Source: Ariolimax columbianus (Eukaryota > Mollusca > Gastropoda > Stylommatophora > Arionidae). Taken from it: a stretch of 64,000 bases of DNA. This document shows positions 1 through 10,059 of this stretch, one piece after another. Each line of letters begins with the position of its first letter. The first letter of the stretch is position 1. Both the position numbers and the translations under genes were made by a program. Below the pieces are notes generated by a model. The model had not been told where the DNA came from, made no database searches, and saw only the letters and a program-made list of their open reading frames with translations. The DNA lies in contig JAVGWX010000005.1 of NCBI GenBank assembly GCA_036924085.1, forward strand, positions 82,264,666-82,328,665, read 5' to 3'.

Positions 1-27
1 CTTCGTCTCTTGAGCCATTATGTCAAC
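1..27 (-). pseudogene. LINE-A endonuclease fragment at window edge
   Basis: The first 27 bases are identical to 4491-4517, inside the endonuclease region of the long LINE-A copy, and read VDIMAQETK on the minus strand. Identity stops abruptly after base 27. This is therefore the 5'-truncated end of another minus-strand LINE-A copy whose body lies to the left of the window. Only the truncation edge is visible. Confidence 0.7.
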
Positions 28-413
28 GTTCACTAGAAATGATTTCTATTCTTTATCATGAAGGATTTACTGATAGTCTTTGTGAAAGTGCGTTTTGTGA
101 ATGAAATGGTGTTCTTATTAAAAAGACTTTTCTATGAAAGTGTTTCTTGTGCCCAAGTAGTGGGTTTGTGTTTGTTTGTTCTCATTACTTGTAAAGTCAA
201 TCTAATTCCCGTAATAACATAGGATTGTAATGGATGCTCTGTGCTGCGTTCTCATTAATTAAGGACCATCTTCTGGATATTAGCCAATCGATTTCAGCTG
301 TTTTCGTCTCGTTTAAGTCGTTCCTAAGATTGTGATTTTGCAACCCCAAATAGATCTTTTTGTTTTAAAAAACAACGTGTATTGTTCTTGATGTTACTTT
401 GCTACCGACAGGG
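28..413. other. AT-rich unique sequence, no gene seen
   Basis: No open frame, RNA gene or repeat was recognised. The sequence is AT-rich and leads into the 39-bp minisatellite. Confidence 0.6.
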
Positions 414-704
414 TATTAATTGTTCCTGAAGTTACATTCGTTAACGACACAGTTATAATTGTTCCTGAAGTTACATTCGTTAACGACACAGTTATAATTG
501 TTCCTGAAGTTACATTCGTTAACGACACAGTTATAATTGTTCCTGAAGTTACATTCGTTAACGACACAGTTATAATTGTTCCTGAAGTTACATTCGTTAA
601 CGACACAGTTATAATTGTTCCTGAAGTTACATTCGTTAACGACACAGTTATAATTGTTCCTGAAGTTACATTCGTTAACGACACAGTTATAATTGTTCCT
701 GAAA
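414..704. repeat. 39-bp minisatellite, about 7 copies
   Basis: Near-identical 39-bp units contain TTCCTGAAGTTACATTCG followed by TTAACGACACAGTTATAAT. Because 39 is a multiple of three and the unit has no minus-strand stop in one frame, it leaves a 96-codon open frame of a 13-residue repeat. That frame is a by-product of the array and not a gene. Confidence 0.95.
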
Positions 705-1091
705 TAGTGATTATTGTTTCATAAATGGTGATTATTGCTCCTAAAATAGTGATTATTGTTTCATAAATGGTGATTATTGCTCCTAAAATAGTTATTATTG
801 TTTCATAAATGGTGATTATTGCTCCTAAAATAGTGATTATTGTTTCATAAATGGTGATTATTGCTCCTAAAATAGTGATTATTGTTCCAGAATAATTGTT
901 GCTTATTATTACTCAAATAGTGATTATGAAAGGTCCTTATTACTACTCAAATAGTAATTGTTTTTCCAGAAATGGTGCTTATCATTACTCAATGACTATT
1001 CTTCAAAAAACGTTCTTTTTATTACTTTAAAAGCAATTATTGTTTAGAAATGATGCTTCTTATTACTCAGTGATTATCTTTCAAGAATATG
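705..1091. repeat. Degenerate AT-rich tandem repeat
   Basis: Alternating units resembling AATAGTGATTATTGTTTCAT and AATGGTGATTATTGCTCCTA repeat with a period of about 46 bases to about 890 and then decay. The same vocabulary (TAGTGATTATTGTTCC) resumes at 4694 on the other side of the LINE-A insertion, so one array was split by it. Confidence 0.85.
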
Positions 1092-1106
1092 TGTCTATTA
1101 TTACTC
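1092..1106. repeat. Target-site duplication of LINE-A copy 1, left
   Basis: TGTCTATTATTACTC is repeated exactly at 4679-4693. The two copies bracket the LINE-A insertion, the left one directly abutting its (GAA)n tail. Confidence 0.9.
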
Positions 1107-1135
1107 TTCTTCTTCTTCTTCTTCTGCGTACACAG

Positions 1136-4100
1136 TCAGACAGCAACCATTATTTTTTCGAAAAAAGCGGCGGTCGTCCTGAGACTCTCGCCACTACCAT
1201 AGAGCTTGTCTTGCAGTTCCACTGGCAATGGCCACATCTGCTCTCTCTGATCCCCGTATGTCGGGCAGTTCTGCAGCAGATGTTCAGTTGTCATTTTACC
1301 AGTACCGCACGGGCATTCGTCGGTACACCCTATCTTCAATTTGTTGAATAGGTGGTACCTCAGTCTATTGTGGCCAGTGCGAAGTCTGAAGACAACGACC
1401 TGCTCTCTTCGGTTCAACTGGTAATAGGCATCGTTTTTGGTGTAACCAGTATGTTCGGTTTCCCATTTGGTAATGTACCTGGCTTTGATAAGCCGTTTTG
1501 ACTCTTCGTACGTCATACTGGTATCTGTTTGTGGTAGCCTTGCACCTTCTTTTGCCAGTCTGTCTGCCTCCTCGTTGCCTTGGATGTTGCAGTGTGACGG
1601 AACCCACTGTACCACTACCCTTTTTGGTGCGGACAGCTGGCACAGTTTGCAGAGTGCTGCTCTTAAGTCATTAAGCTCAGTGTTTTTCTGGCTTTTTAGC
1701 GCTGTGACTACGGCGAGAGCATCTGTCAACAAGACTATGTGGCTCTCATTTTCACTGTGTGTTGCCATTTCTTCCACTGCCGCCCTCAGTGCCTCTGCCT
1801 CCGCTCTGAAATTGCTTGTGTACTTACCAGTAGCGAATGACAGTGTTATTTTTCTGCCATTTGGTAGGTTCAGGAATGCTCCTGCCCCTCCGTTCTGTGT
1901 AGTGTTTGTTACAGAACCGTCGGTGTATGCATGGGTCCAGTCCGTGCTTGGGTAGCTTTTCGTTATGAAGCTTAGGGTAGTGTCTCTCCTTTCTTTTTCG
2001 GTCTGGCAGTTTTTGTTTGCAATACCTGGTATATTTTCTACCACCTCTGGAAATATGTCCTGCCTCCAAGTAGGTTTTCGTACAGTAGTGATGGGTTTTG
2101 GTGTTGTTAGTGCGTTTATGGGGTCTTCGTGCATCTTTGCTTTGGCTATTTCTGCAAAGTTTCTCCGCTTTAGTTTCCCAGTTCCCAAATTGTTTAGCCT
2201 CTGGTACATTGGATGGTCCGTCAGTCTTCGGAGTTTCTCTGACTGCAGCTGGGCTCTGCAGTCTCTTCTGTCGGTCATGGATTGCAGTTTTGTAATCTTT
2301 TCAAGTTCTACAATTGGCGTTGACTTCATGCCACCTGTTATGATTCTCATAGCTTGGTTTTGAAGTTTGTTAACTTTATCGAAGTTCGCCTTCGCTGCTG
2401 TTGTCCATGCCGCGATGCCATACTCGAGAACTGGTCTCACTCTTCCAGTGTACAGTTTCTTTAGTATGCCTTCGTCTGCTCCCCAGCTTGTGCCAGCAAG
2501 TTTCCTCATGATCGCCATTCTTTCTCTGGCTTTCATTCGGTTTCTCTCAATCTGACTTTTCCATGTCATGCGCCGATCAAATGTGACTCCCAGATAGGTT
2601 GGGTTGTCGTTTGGCTGCAGGATTTTGCCATTTAGGCTTAATTTGGTACTTTGGGGTTTTAATGAGAGCGAGAATATTGTGCACGTGGTTTTCTCCTCGT
2701 TTATTTTGACCAGCCATGAGTTCGCCCACTCTTCCAGCGATGTTAGGGCCGTTTGCATCCGATTTCTTGCTATGGTGAGATTCTTTTCAGAAGTCCACAT
2801 AGCCAGATCGTCTGCAAACATTGAGCTATGGACTCTTCTTGGTATATTCTCTGTAATATCGTTTATATATACCAGGAAGAGTGTGGGGGACAGTACTCCC
2901 CCTTGGGGTACTCCCTGCTCGAGTGTCACCTTTTTGCTCATCTGCCCTTGTACTTGGACTCTGGCCGTTCTTTGTTTGAGGTAGTGGTTGATCCACTTGT
3001 ACATCTTCCCACAAACATCACTTCTTCTTAACTTGACTCTAAGTCCGTCCTTCCAGACTTTGTCAAATGCCTTTTCCAGATCCACCCAAACAGCTACTGT
3101 GTGTTTCTGTGCCTGGTAGGCATCTTCTATCTCCTGGGCTATGAGGATGACCTGGTCCTCAGTGGATCTGTGCTGTCTAAAGCCGGCTTGCTGTGGAATT
3201 AGTATTCGTTTTTCTTCCAGATGCCACATCAGTCTGGTGTTTATCATCCGTTCCATCAGCTTGCCGACACAGCTCAGTAGGCTTATGGGCCTGTATCCAT
3301 TCGGATCTGTTTTGTCCTTTCCTGTTTTTGGTACTGGTACCAGTATTGCATCCTTCCATGCCTGGGGTACAATACCCCTTTTCCAGCTTTGGTTCAGGAC
3401 TGATAGTAGTTTTTTCTTCGCTGTTTGGCCCAGCCCCATCAGCATTTCGTTTGTTATCCCGTCTTTTCCGGGAGATTTCCTTTTCTTTAGTGTTCTCATA
3501 GCCTCTTCCATTTCGCGCATGGTTAGTTTGGCCATCATGTGCTCTTCAGGAGCCGTATTTATGTTTTCGTGTCCCTTTAGCTCTTCGCTAATATCTGTAT
3601 GCTTATCTGCAGGGACCTCGATGTGGTTTGCTCTGGCATAGTGATCGACAAAGGCGTTTGCGGCTTTCTTACCTGTGATCAAGTTCTCGCCCTGCTTGAT
3701 AGTAATTTGTTTATTTGACGGGGTTTCGTCGTTCATGGCTCTGACTAGCTTCCATAGCTTGTTCCCTTCTTTGTCCAGGTTTAAACTTTCTGTTTTATTT
3801 TTCCAACTTTCTCTTGCTGTTTGCTTGAGAGTGTGTTTGTACTTCGCCGTGGCGGCTTTGAGGGCGATGTTTGCCTCTATGGATTTTTCACGTTCTGCCA
3901 CGTTCCTAGCATTTGTTACTGTATCTTCCACTTTCTGCAACTCATCATTCCAGTAGGGCTTATAGTTTTTCCTAGCTCCTCTTGGGATGGTTTCAGTGGC
4001 GGCTTGCATTATTGCCTTGCTTAGGCTCTCTACCATGGGCTTCATTTTGGTGTTTCGTGTGTTGATGGTTTCACACAGCCCATCTGTCAGGATTGCAAAT

Positions 4101-4369
4101 CTGTCCCAGTCGGCTCGTTTGTAATTCCAACGTGGGAGCGGTTTTGTTTCCTGTGGGCCTACTTCCATGTCAATGGTTAGCCTGATCGGCCTGTGGTCGC
4201 TACCTGCCAGTTGGTTTAGCACCTGGCGGCCTATTTTATAGTGTATGTCCTGTGTGGAGAAGGCCAAATCTGGAGTCGAGGTGGTATGCCATGTTCTTGA
4301 ATAGAAGCTAGGGCTATCCTCCGGCCTATTGATTAGGGAGAGATTTGCATCTATCTCCCAATCTTCCAC
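1136..4369 (-). CDS. LINE-A reverse transcriptase/RNase H polyprotein (ORF2 partial)
   Basis: This 1,077-residue frame carries out target-primed reverse transcription of its own RNA. Visible RT motifs are the YRPISLLSCVGK region (about residue 360), motif A VDLEKAFDKVW (about 430), motif B GVPQGGVLSP (about 490) and motif C FADD (about 518). RNase H follows at about 805-945 with its acidic residues in HAYTDGS, FRAEAEAL, LLTDALA and GNEEADRLAKEG. The C-terminus has CPCGTG and EHLLQNCP, a CxC...H...C motif common in this assemblage. All these residues appear intact. The first methionine is not the native start: the true frame begins upstream in the endonuclease and is broken by a small deletion near 4370-4390. 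The stop lies only about 14 bases before the (GAA)n tail. Confidence 0.93.
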   Translation of the reverse strand: MEDWEIDANLSLINRPEDSPSFYSRTWHTTSTPDLAFSTQDIHYKIGRQVLNQLAGSDHRPIRLTIDMEVGPQETKPLPRWNYKRADWDRFAILTDGLCETINTRNTKMKPMVESLSKAIMQAATETIPRGARKNYKPYWNDELQKVEDTVTNARNVAEREKSIEANIALKAATAKYKHTLKQTARESWKNKTESLNLDKEGNKLWKLVRAMNDETPSNKQITIKQGENLITGKKAANAFVDHYARANHIEVPADKHTDISEELKGHENINTAPEEHMMAKLTMREMEEAMRTLKKRKSPGKDGITNEMLMGLGQTAKKKLLSVLNQSWKRGIVPQAWKDAILVPVPKTGKDKTDPNGYRPISLLSCVGKLMERMINTRLMWHLEEKRILIPQQAGFRQHRSTEDQVILIAQEIEDAYQAQKHTVAVWVDLEKAFDKVWKDGLRVKLRRSDVCGKMYKWINHYLKQRTARVQVQGQMSKKVTLEQGVPQGGVLSPTLFLVYINDITENIPRRVHSSMFADDLAMWTSEKNLTIARNRMQTALTSLEEWANSWLVKINEEKTTCTIFSLSLKPQSTKLSLNGKILQPNDNPTYLGVTFDRRMTWKSQIERNRMKARERMAIMRKLAGTSWGADEGILKKLYTGRVRPVLEYGIAAWTTAAKANFDKVNKLQNQAMRIITGGMKSTPIVELEKITKLQSMTDRRDCRAQLQSEKLRRLTDHPMYQRLNNLGTGKLKRRNFAEIAKAKMHEDPINALTTPKPITTVRKPTWRQDIFPEVVENIPGIANKNCQTEKERRDTTLSFITKSYPSTDWTHAYTDGSVTNTTQNGGAGAFLNLPNGRKITLSFATGKYTSNFRAEAEALRAAVEEMATHSENESHIVLLTDALAVVTALKSQKNTELNDLRAALCKLCQLSAPKRVVVQWVPSHCNIQGNEEADRLAKEGARLPQTDTSMTYEESKRLIKARYITKWETEHTGYTKNDAYYQLNRREQVVVFRLRTGHNRLRYHLFNKLKIGCTDECPCGTGKMTTEHLLQNCPTYGDQREQMWPLPVELQDKLYGSGESLRTTAAFFEKIMVAV

Positions 4370-4678
4370 TTCGTCACCTCCGAGTGGCTGTTGAAATCTC
4401 CAACTACTATGCAGTTGGAGTCTCTGACCTCCATGCTCGAGAGCGATAGGTCTCTGTTTGGTGGTCCGTACAGATTGAAAATGCGGAGCTTCGTCTCTTG
4501 AGCCATTATGTCAACTCCTACAATTTCTGCTTGTCCGGTGTGATTGACAGGTACCGCGCTACTCGGTATGCTGTTTCTGGTCAGTATCAGGACCCCTCCT
4601 TTGTGGCCTTCTCTATCTAGACGGAAAGTCTGGTATCCTCTGATTGAGAATTTATGGTTATTGTTGAGGTGCGTTTCC
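4351..4678 (-). pseudogene. LINE-A endonuclease C-terminal part, broken
   Basis: The minus strand reads GGVLIL and, further on, VVGDFNSHS, both hallmarks of the apurinic-type endonuclease of non-LTR elements. Directly after DFNSHS the frame runs into EVTKWKIGR and a stop, while the neighbouring frame continues GDEVEDWEID into the RT polyprotein. Residues expected between DFNSHS and that acidic stretch are absent, so a deletion that shifts the frame has joined them. The N-terminal half of the domain was lost at insertion. Confidence 0.85.
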
Positions 4679-4693
4679 TGTCTATTATTACTC
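4679..4693. repeat. Target-site duplication of LINE-A copy 1, right
   Basis: Exact copy of 1092-1106 (TGTCTATTATTACTC), marking the truncated 5' end of the element. Confidence 0.9.
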
Positions 4694-5450
4694 AAATAGT
4701 ATTTGTTGTTCCAGAAATGTTGCTTATTGTCCTAAAATAGTGAATATTGTTCCTGAAGTTACCTTTGTTACAGTAACGGTAATCAGTTTTCCTGAAATAG
4801 TGATTTTTGTTTCAGAATAGGTGCTTATTGTTCCTTAAACAGTGATTATTGTTCATGAAATGGTGCGTATTTTACAAGAAATAGTGATTATTTCTCAAAA
4901 ATTATTGTGTATTGTTTCTGAAATAGTGATTATTGTTCTTAAAATAGTATTTACTTTTCAAGGAACTGTTATTATTGTTCATTAAATAGTAATTATTGTT
5001 CCAGAAAATGAACTTTTTGCTTCTGAAATGGCCCTTTTTTTCCCTGCAACATTGACTTTTGTTTCTGAACTAATGTTTAAAGCTCCGAAAGTAGTATTAA
5101 TTTATCCAGAAATAGAGATTACTGTTGTTAATAGTGATTGTTGTTCAATAAATAGTGATTATTGATACAGAAATGGAACACCACTGAAGTGGTGGTTATT
5201 ATTCCTGAAATAGTGATTAGTGTTCAAGAATTAGGCATGAAGGTTCCTCAAATAAGGTGTTATCATTTCCGAAATAAGTGCTTATTTCTACTGAAATAGT
5301 GTTTCTTGTTATTGAATAGTGCGAAACTTTCCGGAAACTAGATGGCAACTGTTCTTAAAAAAGTATTTTTGCTCATAAAATAGTTTTTATTGTTCACGAA
5401 ATACTGCAAATTGTTTCCTAAAAACAGATTATTGTTCTATAAATAGTCAT
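4694..5450. repeat. Degenerate AT-rich repeat, continuation
   Basis: Irregular units related to AATAGTGATTATTGTTCC and AAATAGTG continue from the array at 705-1091. Divergence is high and no coding frame is supported. Confidence 0.7.
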
Positions 5451-5597
5451 TTTGTTTCATAAATAGTGCTTATTTTTTCAGAAATAGTGCTTATTGTTTC
5501 AGAAATAGTGCTTATTGTTTCAGAAATAGTGCTTATTGTTTCAGAAATAGTGCTTATTGTTTCCGAAATAGTGCTTATTGTTTCAGAACTAATGCAA
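5451..5597. repeat. 21-bp tandem repeat, about 6 copies
   Basis: GTGCTTATTGTTTCAGAAAT plus one A repeats nearly perfectly. It is a homogenised sub-block at the end of the degenerate AT-rich array. Confidence 0.9.
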
Positions 5598-6036
5598 TAA
5601 GGCGGGGCAACTGTTGATCTTCACAGTCTTTTATAAATTGTGGGCCTTCTTCTTGATGTCCACCTATAAGACTTCAACGACACTAGCAATCTTGACCCAC
5701 TGTAACTGAAGCAGCTGTCACTGTTTCTAAAAATTGTCTACTATACCTTGAGTATCCATTATTCACTAAGTAATTGTTATTTGTGATTTTTATTACTCAC
5801 GTCATCTGTTTTCATCAAAGCTATTTTTTTTTTAAATTATCAATTTATTAGTATTGCTGTACTGCCGATCATTCCTAAGGTGTTTTTTTATTTTAGAAGT
5901 GTCCAATTTGCGGAAGTGATAGTTATTCCCATAGTAATTATTGTTCCGGTATTGATTTTTATTCTTGCAGTTCAAGTTATTATTTCTGAAGCGAAAATGC
6001 TTTCTAATCTGCCCATTATCATTAATGACGCGCGTG
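5598..6036. other. AT-rich sequence, no gene seen
   Basis: Contains a T-run near 5826 and AT-rich unique sequence. No supported coding, RNA or mobile feature was found. Confidence 0.5.
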
Positions 6037-6045
6037 TTACTATTC

Positions 6046-6182
6046 TTCTTCTTCGTCTTCTTCTTCGTTCGTTCTCAATCTCCCGCTACCAAGCCATGAA
6101 AAAGACTTTGCAAGTAGCGGAATGTAGTCCAGAGAACGGACAGCGTTGTGTCGTAGTTTACAGTTTGATTGTCATATTTGCT
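6046..6182 (-). mobile_element. LINE-B 3' end, short 5'-truncated copy
   Basis: On the minus strand this is the terminal 137 bases of LINE-B, running through GTAAACTACGACACAACGC and GGGAGATTGAGAACGAACGA into an imperfect (GAA)n tail. TTACTATTC occurs on both sides (6037-6045 and 6183-6191), fitting a short target-site duplication. It carries no coding capacity. Confidence 0.8.
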
Positions 6183-6191
6183 TTACTATTC

Positions 6192-7437
6192 ATGGAACCT
6201 TTGTTATTCATGTTACGGATATTATTCCAAAAGTATGTGTTACTTCAGAAGTTATTATTATTTCTGAAATTATTTCTAAGTGATTTTTATTCTTAAATTG
6301 TTTCTATTTTTCTAAATGATTATTTTCATGGAATTATTACAATTCCCAAATAATTGTTATTCCTGCAATTTTAATTATTTTTAAGTGATTATTATTCCCG
6401 AATTCCTAATTATTTTCAAGTGATTATTATTCCTGAAAGTCTGTTTATTTTCCAGTGGTTATTGAGAATGAGAATTATTAATCTCGAAGTTCTCATTATT
6501 TCCGAGCGAGTATTATTGCGGAATGCCTCATTATTTCACGTGATTATTAATCCTGAAGCTCTCATGAAAACCAAGTGATTACAAAGCATGCGAGCAATTA
6601 TTAGTTGTAACCTCATTATCCCTGGAATACTAACAGTTTCTGGTCCTCACTGAACGGCACTGTTTCAGAGTGACCTGCAGCAAACAAGAAATCACTGCTA
6701 AAATAACAGATTTTCTTTTAACATTCAATATGGCATCCTGGACTAATAACAAATCTCCAGGTAAGCGATTTGTTTTTAACCTTTAATTCATTCTACTTTA
6801 AAAACCTCTTTAACATTACTTATTTGTTGTTATATGTTTGCTGTTGTAAGACGAGTACTAATAATGATTGTTTAGAAACAATATAAGACACACAGAAAGA
6901 GTAATGGCAAAGATAAGTATATTATAAGCACTTACAAAACATATACTATACACAACAGAAAAGAAAGTCGAGTAATTAGCAATCTGTATTGTGATCACAA
7001 ACCTCCATGGGACAGTTCAGCTATGCTTCAAGAAATGCATAAAATAGGAGAACCGGCCAACTAGTCACTCTCCAGTTGACCTAGGCTATGTCCCACCAAT
7101 GACTTGCAATTATCGAATATTGACCGTTATCGATCTAGACATATGTATAGACACTATTATTTACTATCTTTCCTATCATCAAGCATTCACCACATTAACA
7201 CATATGGTACTATGTTTGTGTAAGAGATCAACAAGCAACGGATAGTGGTAGTTTCAAATTAGGAAACGGAATAAACGACGATAGAAATGAAGACTCCGAG
7301 GCTATGATATAAACAAATTAGCGATATCATTCCCAAAGACAAGAATCGGCTGGAATGCTAGAATTCTGGCATTGAATCAGGCATGCATGTCTCTAATGTC
7401 AAGAAGCCAAGAGCTATCATTTTGTTTTGCATGTTCA
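6192..7437. other. No gene supported
   Basis: AT-rich sequence with decayed TGATTATTATTCCTGAA units to about 6580, then apparently unique DNA. ATGGCATCCTGG at 6730 leads through an open stretch to a consensus-like splice donor (CCAG|GTAAGC near 6760). This could be a first coding exon, but nothing downstream supports it. Confidence 0.4.
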
Positions 7438-8465
7438 TCTGGTCAGTTCTAGAACGTGCTGTCACATGTCAACTCTGGCTTGTCTGTCGGACCTACATCT
7501 GATCACTGGTCAGCCCTAGAACGTGCTGTCACATGTCAACTCTGGCGTGTCTGTCGGACCTACATCTGATCACTGGTCAGTCCTGGAAGGTGCTGTCACA
7601 TGTCAACTCTGGCGTGTCTGTCGGACCTACATCTGATCACTGGTCAGCCCTAGAACGTGCTGTCACATGTCAACTCTGGCTTGTCTGTCGGACCTACATC
7701 TGATCACTGGTCAGCCCTAGAACGTGCTGTCACATGTCAACTCTGGCTTGTCTGTCGGACCTACATCTGATCACTGGTCAGCCCTAGAACGTGCTGTCAC
7801 ATGTCAACTCTGGCTTGTCTGTCGGGCCTACATCTGATCACTGGTCAGCCCTAGAACGTGCCGTCACATGTCAACTCTGGCTTGTCTGTCGGGCCTACAT
7901 CTGATCACTGGTCAGCCCTAGAACGTGCCGTCACATGTCAACTCTGGCTTGTCTGTCGGGCCTACATCTGATCACTGGTCAGCCCTAGAACGTGCCGTCA
8001 CATGTCAACTCTGGCTTGTCTGTCGGACCTACATCTGATCACTGGTCAGCCCTAGAACGTGCTGTCACATGTCAACTCTGGCTTGTCTGTCGGGCCTACA
8101 TCTGATCACTGGTCAGCCCTAGAACGTGCTGTCACATGTCAACTCTGGCTTGTCTGTCGGACCTACATCTGATCACTGGTCAGCCCTAGAACGTGCTGTC
8201 ACATGTCAACTCTGGCTTGTCTGTCGGACCTACATCTGATCACTGGTCAGCCCTAGAACGTGCTGTCACATGTCAACTCTGGCGTGTCTGTCGGACCTAC
8301 ATCTGATCACTGGTCAGTCCTGGAAGGTGCTGTCACATGTCAACTCTGGCGTGTCTGTCGGACCTACATCTGATCACTGGTCAGTCCTGGAAGGTGCTGT
8401 CACATGTCAACTCTGGCTTGTCTGTCGGACCTACATCTGATCACTGCTCAGCCCTAGAACGTGCC
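7438..8465. repeat. 67-bp tandem array, about 15 copies
   Basis: Units contain TCTGATCACTGGTCAGCCCT, AGAACGTGCTGTCACATGTC and AACTCTGGCTTGTCTGTCGG. Variants (GCTTG/GCGTG, CCCTAG/TCCTGG, GGACC/GGGCC) occur in blocks, as expected from local homogenisation. Each unit holds a TGATCA palindrome. No coding frame spans it. Confidence 0.95.
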
Positions 8466-8699
8466 GTCCTATATCTTCCAAGTGCGCCTTTCACACTCAC
8501 ATTGACTTATAGCAGTAGGCTCGTGTGTGATTTCCTTTTCGTTTTTGACTAGGCCTGGGAAAGGAGTTACTCTGGAGTGTCTAGCTTCCAGGCTTTTTCC
8601 TTTTAACCTATCTAACAAGATAGGACCAGATTTCAGCCTCTGGTGGTACTGGCAGCCATGAAGTTGTCATTGAGTGAAGTCTTGTTACTGGTCGTTTCA

Positions 8700-8840
8700 T
8701 GTTGTTGTTGTTGTTGTGAATGTCCACAATGAGTAGGTTTTCTCTTTCGTGCGCCCTGAAAAGGAAGTTTAGTGGCGGGTTGCAGTAGCTTACTAAACAA
8801 CCCGAGCGTGCTGATGAAGGTGGACAGACTTCAAAATGTT
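8700..8840 (-). mobile_element. Family D interspersed repeat, (CAA)n tail
   Basis: On the minus strand this ends in (CAA)n (TTG repeats at about 8702-8716 on the plus strand), preceded by CCACTAAACTTCC and GGGCGCACGAAAG. Related copies lie at 34013-34310 and 38757-39055. It is probably the 3' end of a LINE or SINE; no protein motif is preserved. Confidence 0.7.
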
Positions 8841-9439
8841 TCTCCTATTTATATTCAATGTGCCTACAACGAGTGGTTGGGTAGCCGAATTGTCAGTTAT
8901 ATCATAGCTTTGATCCACAGCATGGCTAGAACAGTAGATCTACGCTAACCCGTGGAGGTTTGAAGCCTCTACAGTGTCAAGTCACTCATGCTTTAGCCAT
9001 TCCTTCTGTATTTTCTCAAGCAAGGATTCAGAGTTTAACACGATAACAGTCCTTGCTAAAAAGGCCTCAGGTAGCAACAGTACTTCTAATGTTAGTCCCT
9101 CTATGTCTGTTGACTGTGTGACAGCAGACATATATGATCTATAATCGTATGTTCTTGTATAGATATTTAACATCCGTACACTACTGGAAACAAGAGACAC
9201 AGCCATTACTGCATGTGGTTTCTGTTGGAGCTGCCAACTGTGGGGTTTAGGCGGCAGATTTGTGTGTGGGGGGGGGGGGGGGGTGACGAAAGGCACAAGA
9301 CTTGTATCGAGACCATCATGGATAGGTCAGGCTCAGGCGGCTGTGCCAAGGGCGTGTGCGTTGGGAAAAGGGTGGGAGAAGACTGATATAAGAGGAGAAG
9401 GAGGGGGGGGGAGGAAGGCAAATAGATGGGGGCCAGTAT
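8841..9439. other. No gene supported; G-rich run
   Basis: Contains a G-homopolymer near 9268-9282 and purine-rich sequence around 9390-9415. The proline-rich minus-strand frames here arise from the G-runs and are not credible genes. Confidence 0.5.
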
Positions 9440-9762
9440 GAGATTTTAAGAAAAGCTATGGGAGATATTAATCCCGTGTTGATGGAGGCAATCAATGCTG
9501 GAGATAAGTCTGTTCTCAAGGGCGAATCGATGACGATCGTCAGAGAAGCAAGAAAACTAGACCAGTCACACTAACGTCAGCCTTACCCCGGTGCTCAGGA
9601 CCATTGAATTGGCTGGCAATTGGGGAACCAGTGCAGTTACGGATATCATTGAGGTGTTGTCGGAAACGCTCACACAGTTCCAGATTAGTCTCCCCAATGT
9701 ATGTCATACCACACTGGCGGCAGATCATAGAATAGATGAGGTTACGGGAATGACATTTTTTA
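9440..9762 (-). pseudogene. Penelope-like element GIY-YIG endonuclease fragment
   Basis: The minus strand reads NLIYSMICRQCGMTYIGET, followed by ERFRQHLNDI and then SPIASQFNGP. This matches the C-terminal GIY-YIG endonuclease of Penelope-like retroelements, with its embedded CxxC, the YIGET core and the conserved downstream arginine and histidine. The frame breaks after TGLVFL near 9540, and a shifted frame continues with ENRLISSIDCLHQHGIN, the usual end of such proteins. No reverse transcriptase is present nearby, so this is a decayed remnant. A host GIY-YIG nuclease is much less likely. Confidence 0.78.
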
Positions 9763-10059
9763 TGCTAATAATTCGCACCATAATCTAGATAAACATATTT
9801 ATATTGTATATCACTAGAAAGGAAAATGGTTACAGAACATGAAGATATCAGTAACTTGTTGATATTTGATTATTTGTCAGAATAAACAGATTATAAAAAC
9901 AAACTAATGTTCAGAAGCAGATAATGTATACATCAAGATATTGTAACTCTGGAAAATATATCCATGGTTTGATGTGTTGCTATTCATTGTTCTAGCAATT
10001 TTATACACAAGAATCAAAAGTCCTTCAAAACCCAATTTATTTGATGCATTAATATCCTT

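Larger units (their letters stand above)
1107..4678 (-). mobile_element. LINE-A copy 1, 5'-truncated non-LTR retrotransposon
   Basis: A 3.57-kb insertion on the minus strand is bracketed by an exact 15-bp duplication (1092-1106 and 4679-4693) and ends in a (GAA)n tail at about 1107-1124. It encodes the C-terminal part of an apurinic-type endonuclease, a reverse transcriptase, an RNase H domain and a cysteine/histidine motif. The 5' end is truncated inside the endonuclease, so any ORF1 and the 5' UTR are missing. The order EN-RT-RNase H and the FADD catalytic box are typical of the I/Jockey assemblage; the exact clade is not settled by inspection. The intact 1,077-codon frame and perfect duplication point to a recent insertion. 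Confidence 0.93.

Noticed and set aside
1467..3641. Plus-strand frames of 60-166 codons across LINE-A copy 1
   Set aside because: They are antisense shadows of the RT/RNase H polyprotein and recur as antisense frames at every LINE-A copy.
9206..9519. Proline-rich minus-strand frames
   Set aside because: Their composition comes from G-homopolymers and GGA-rich tracts; they overlap one another in different frames.
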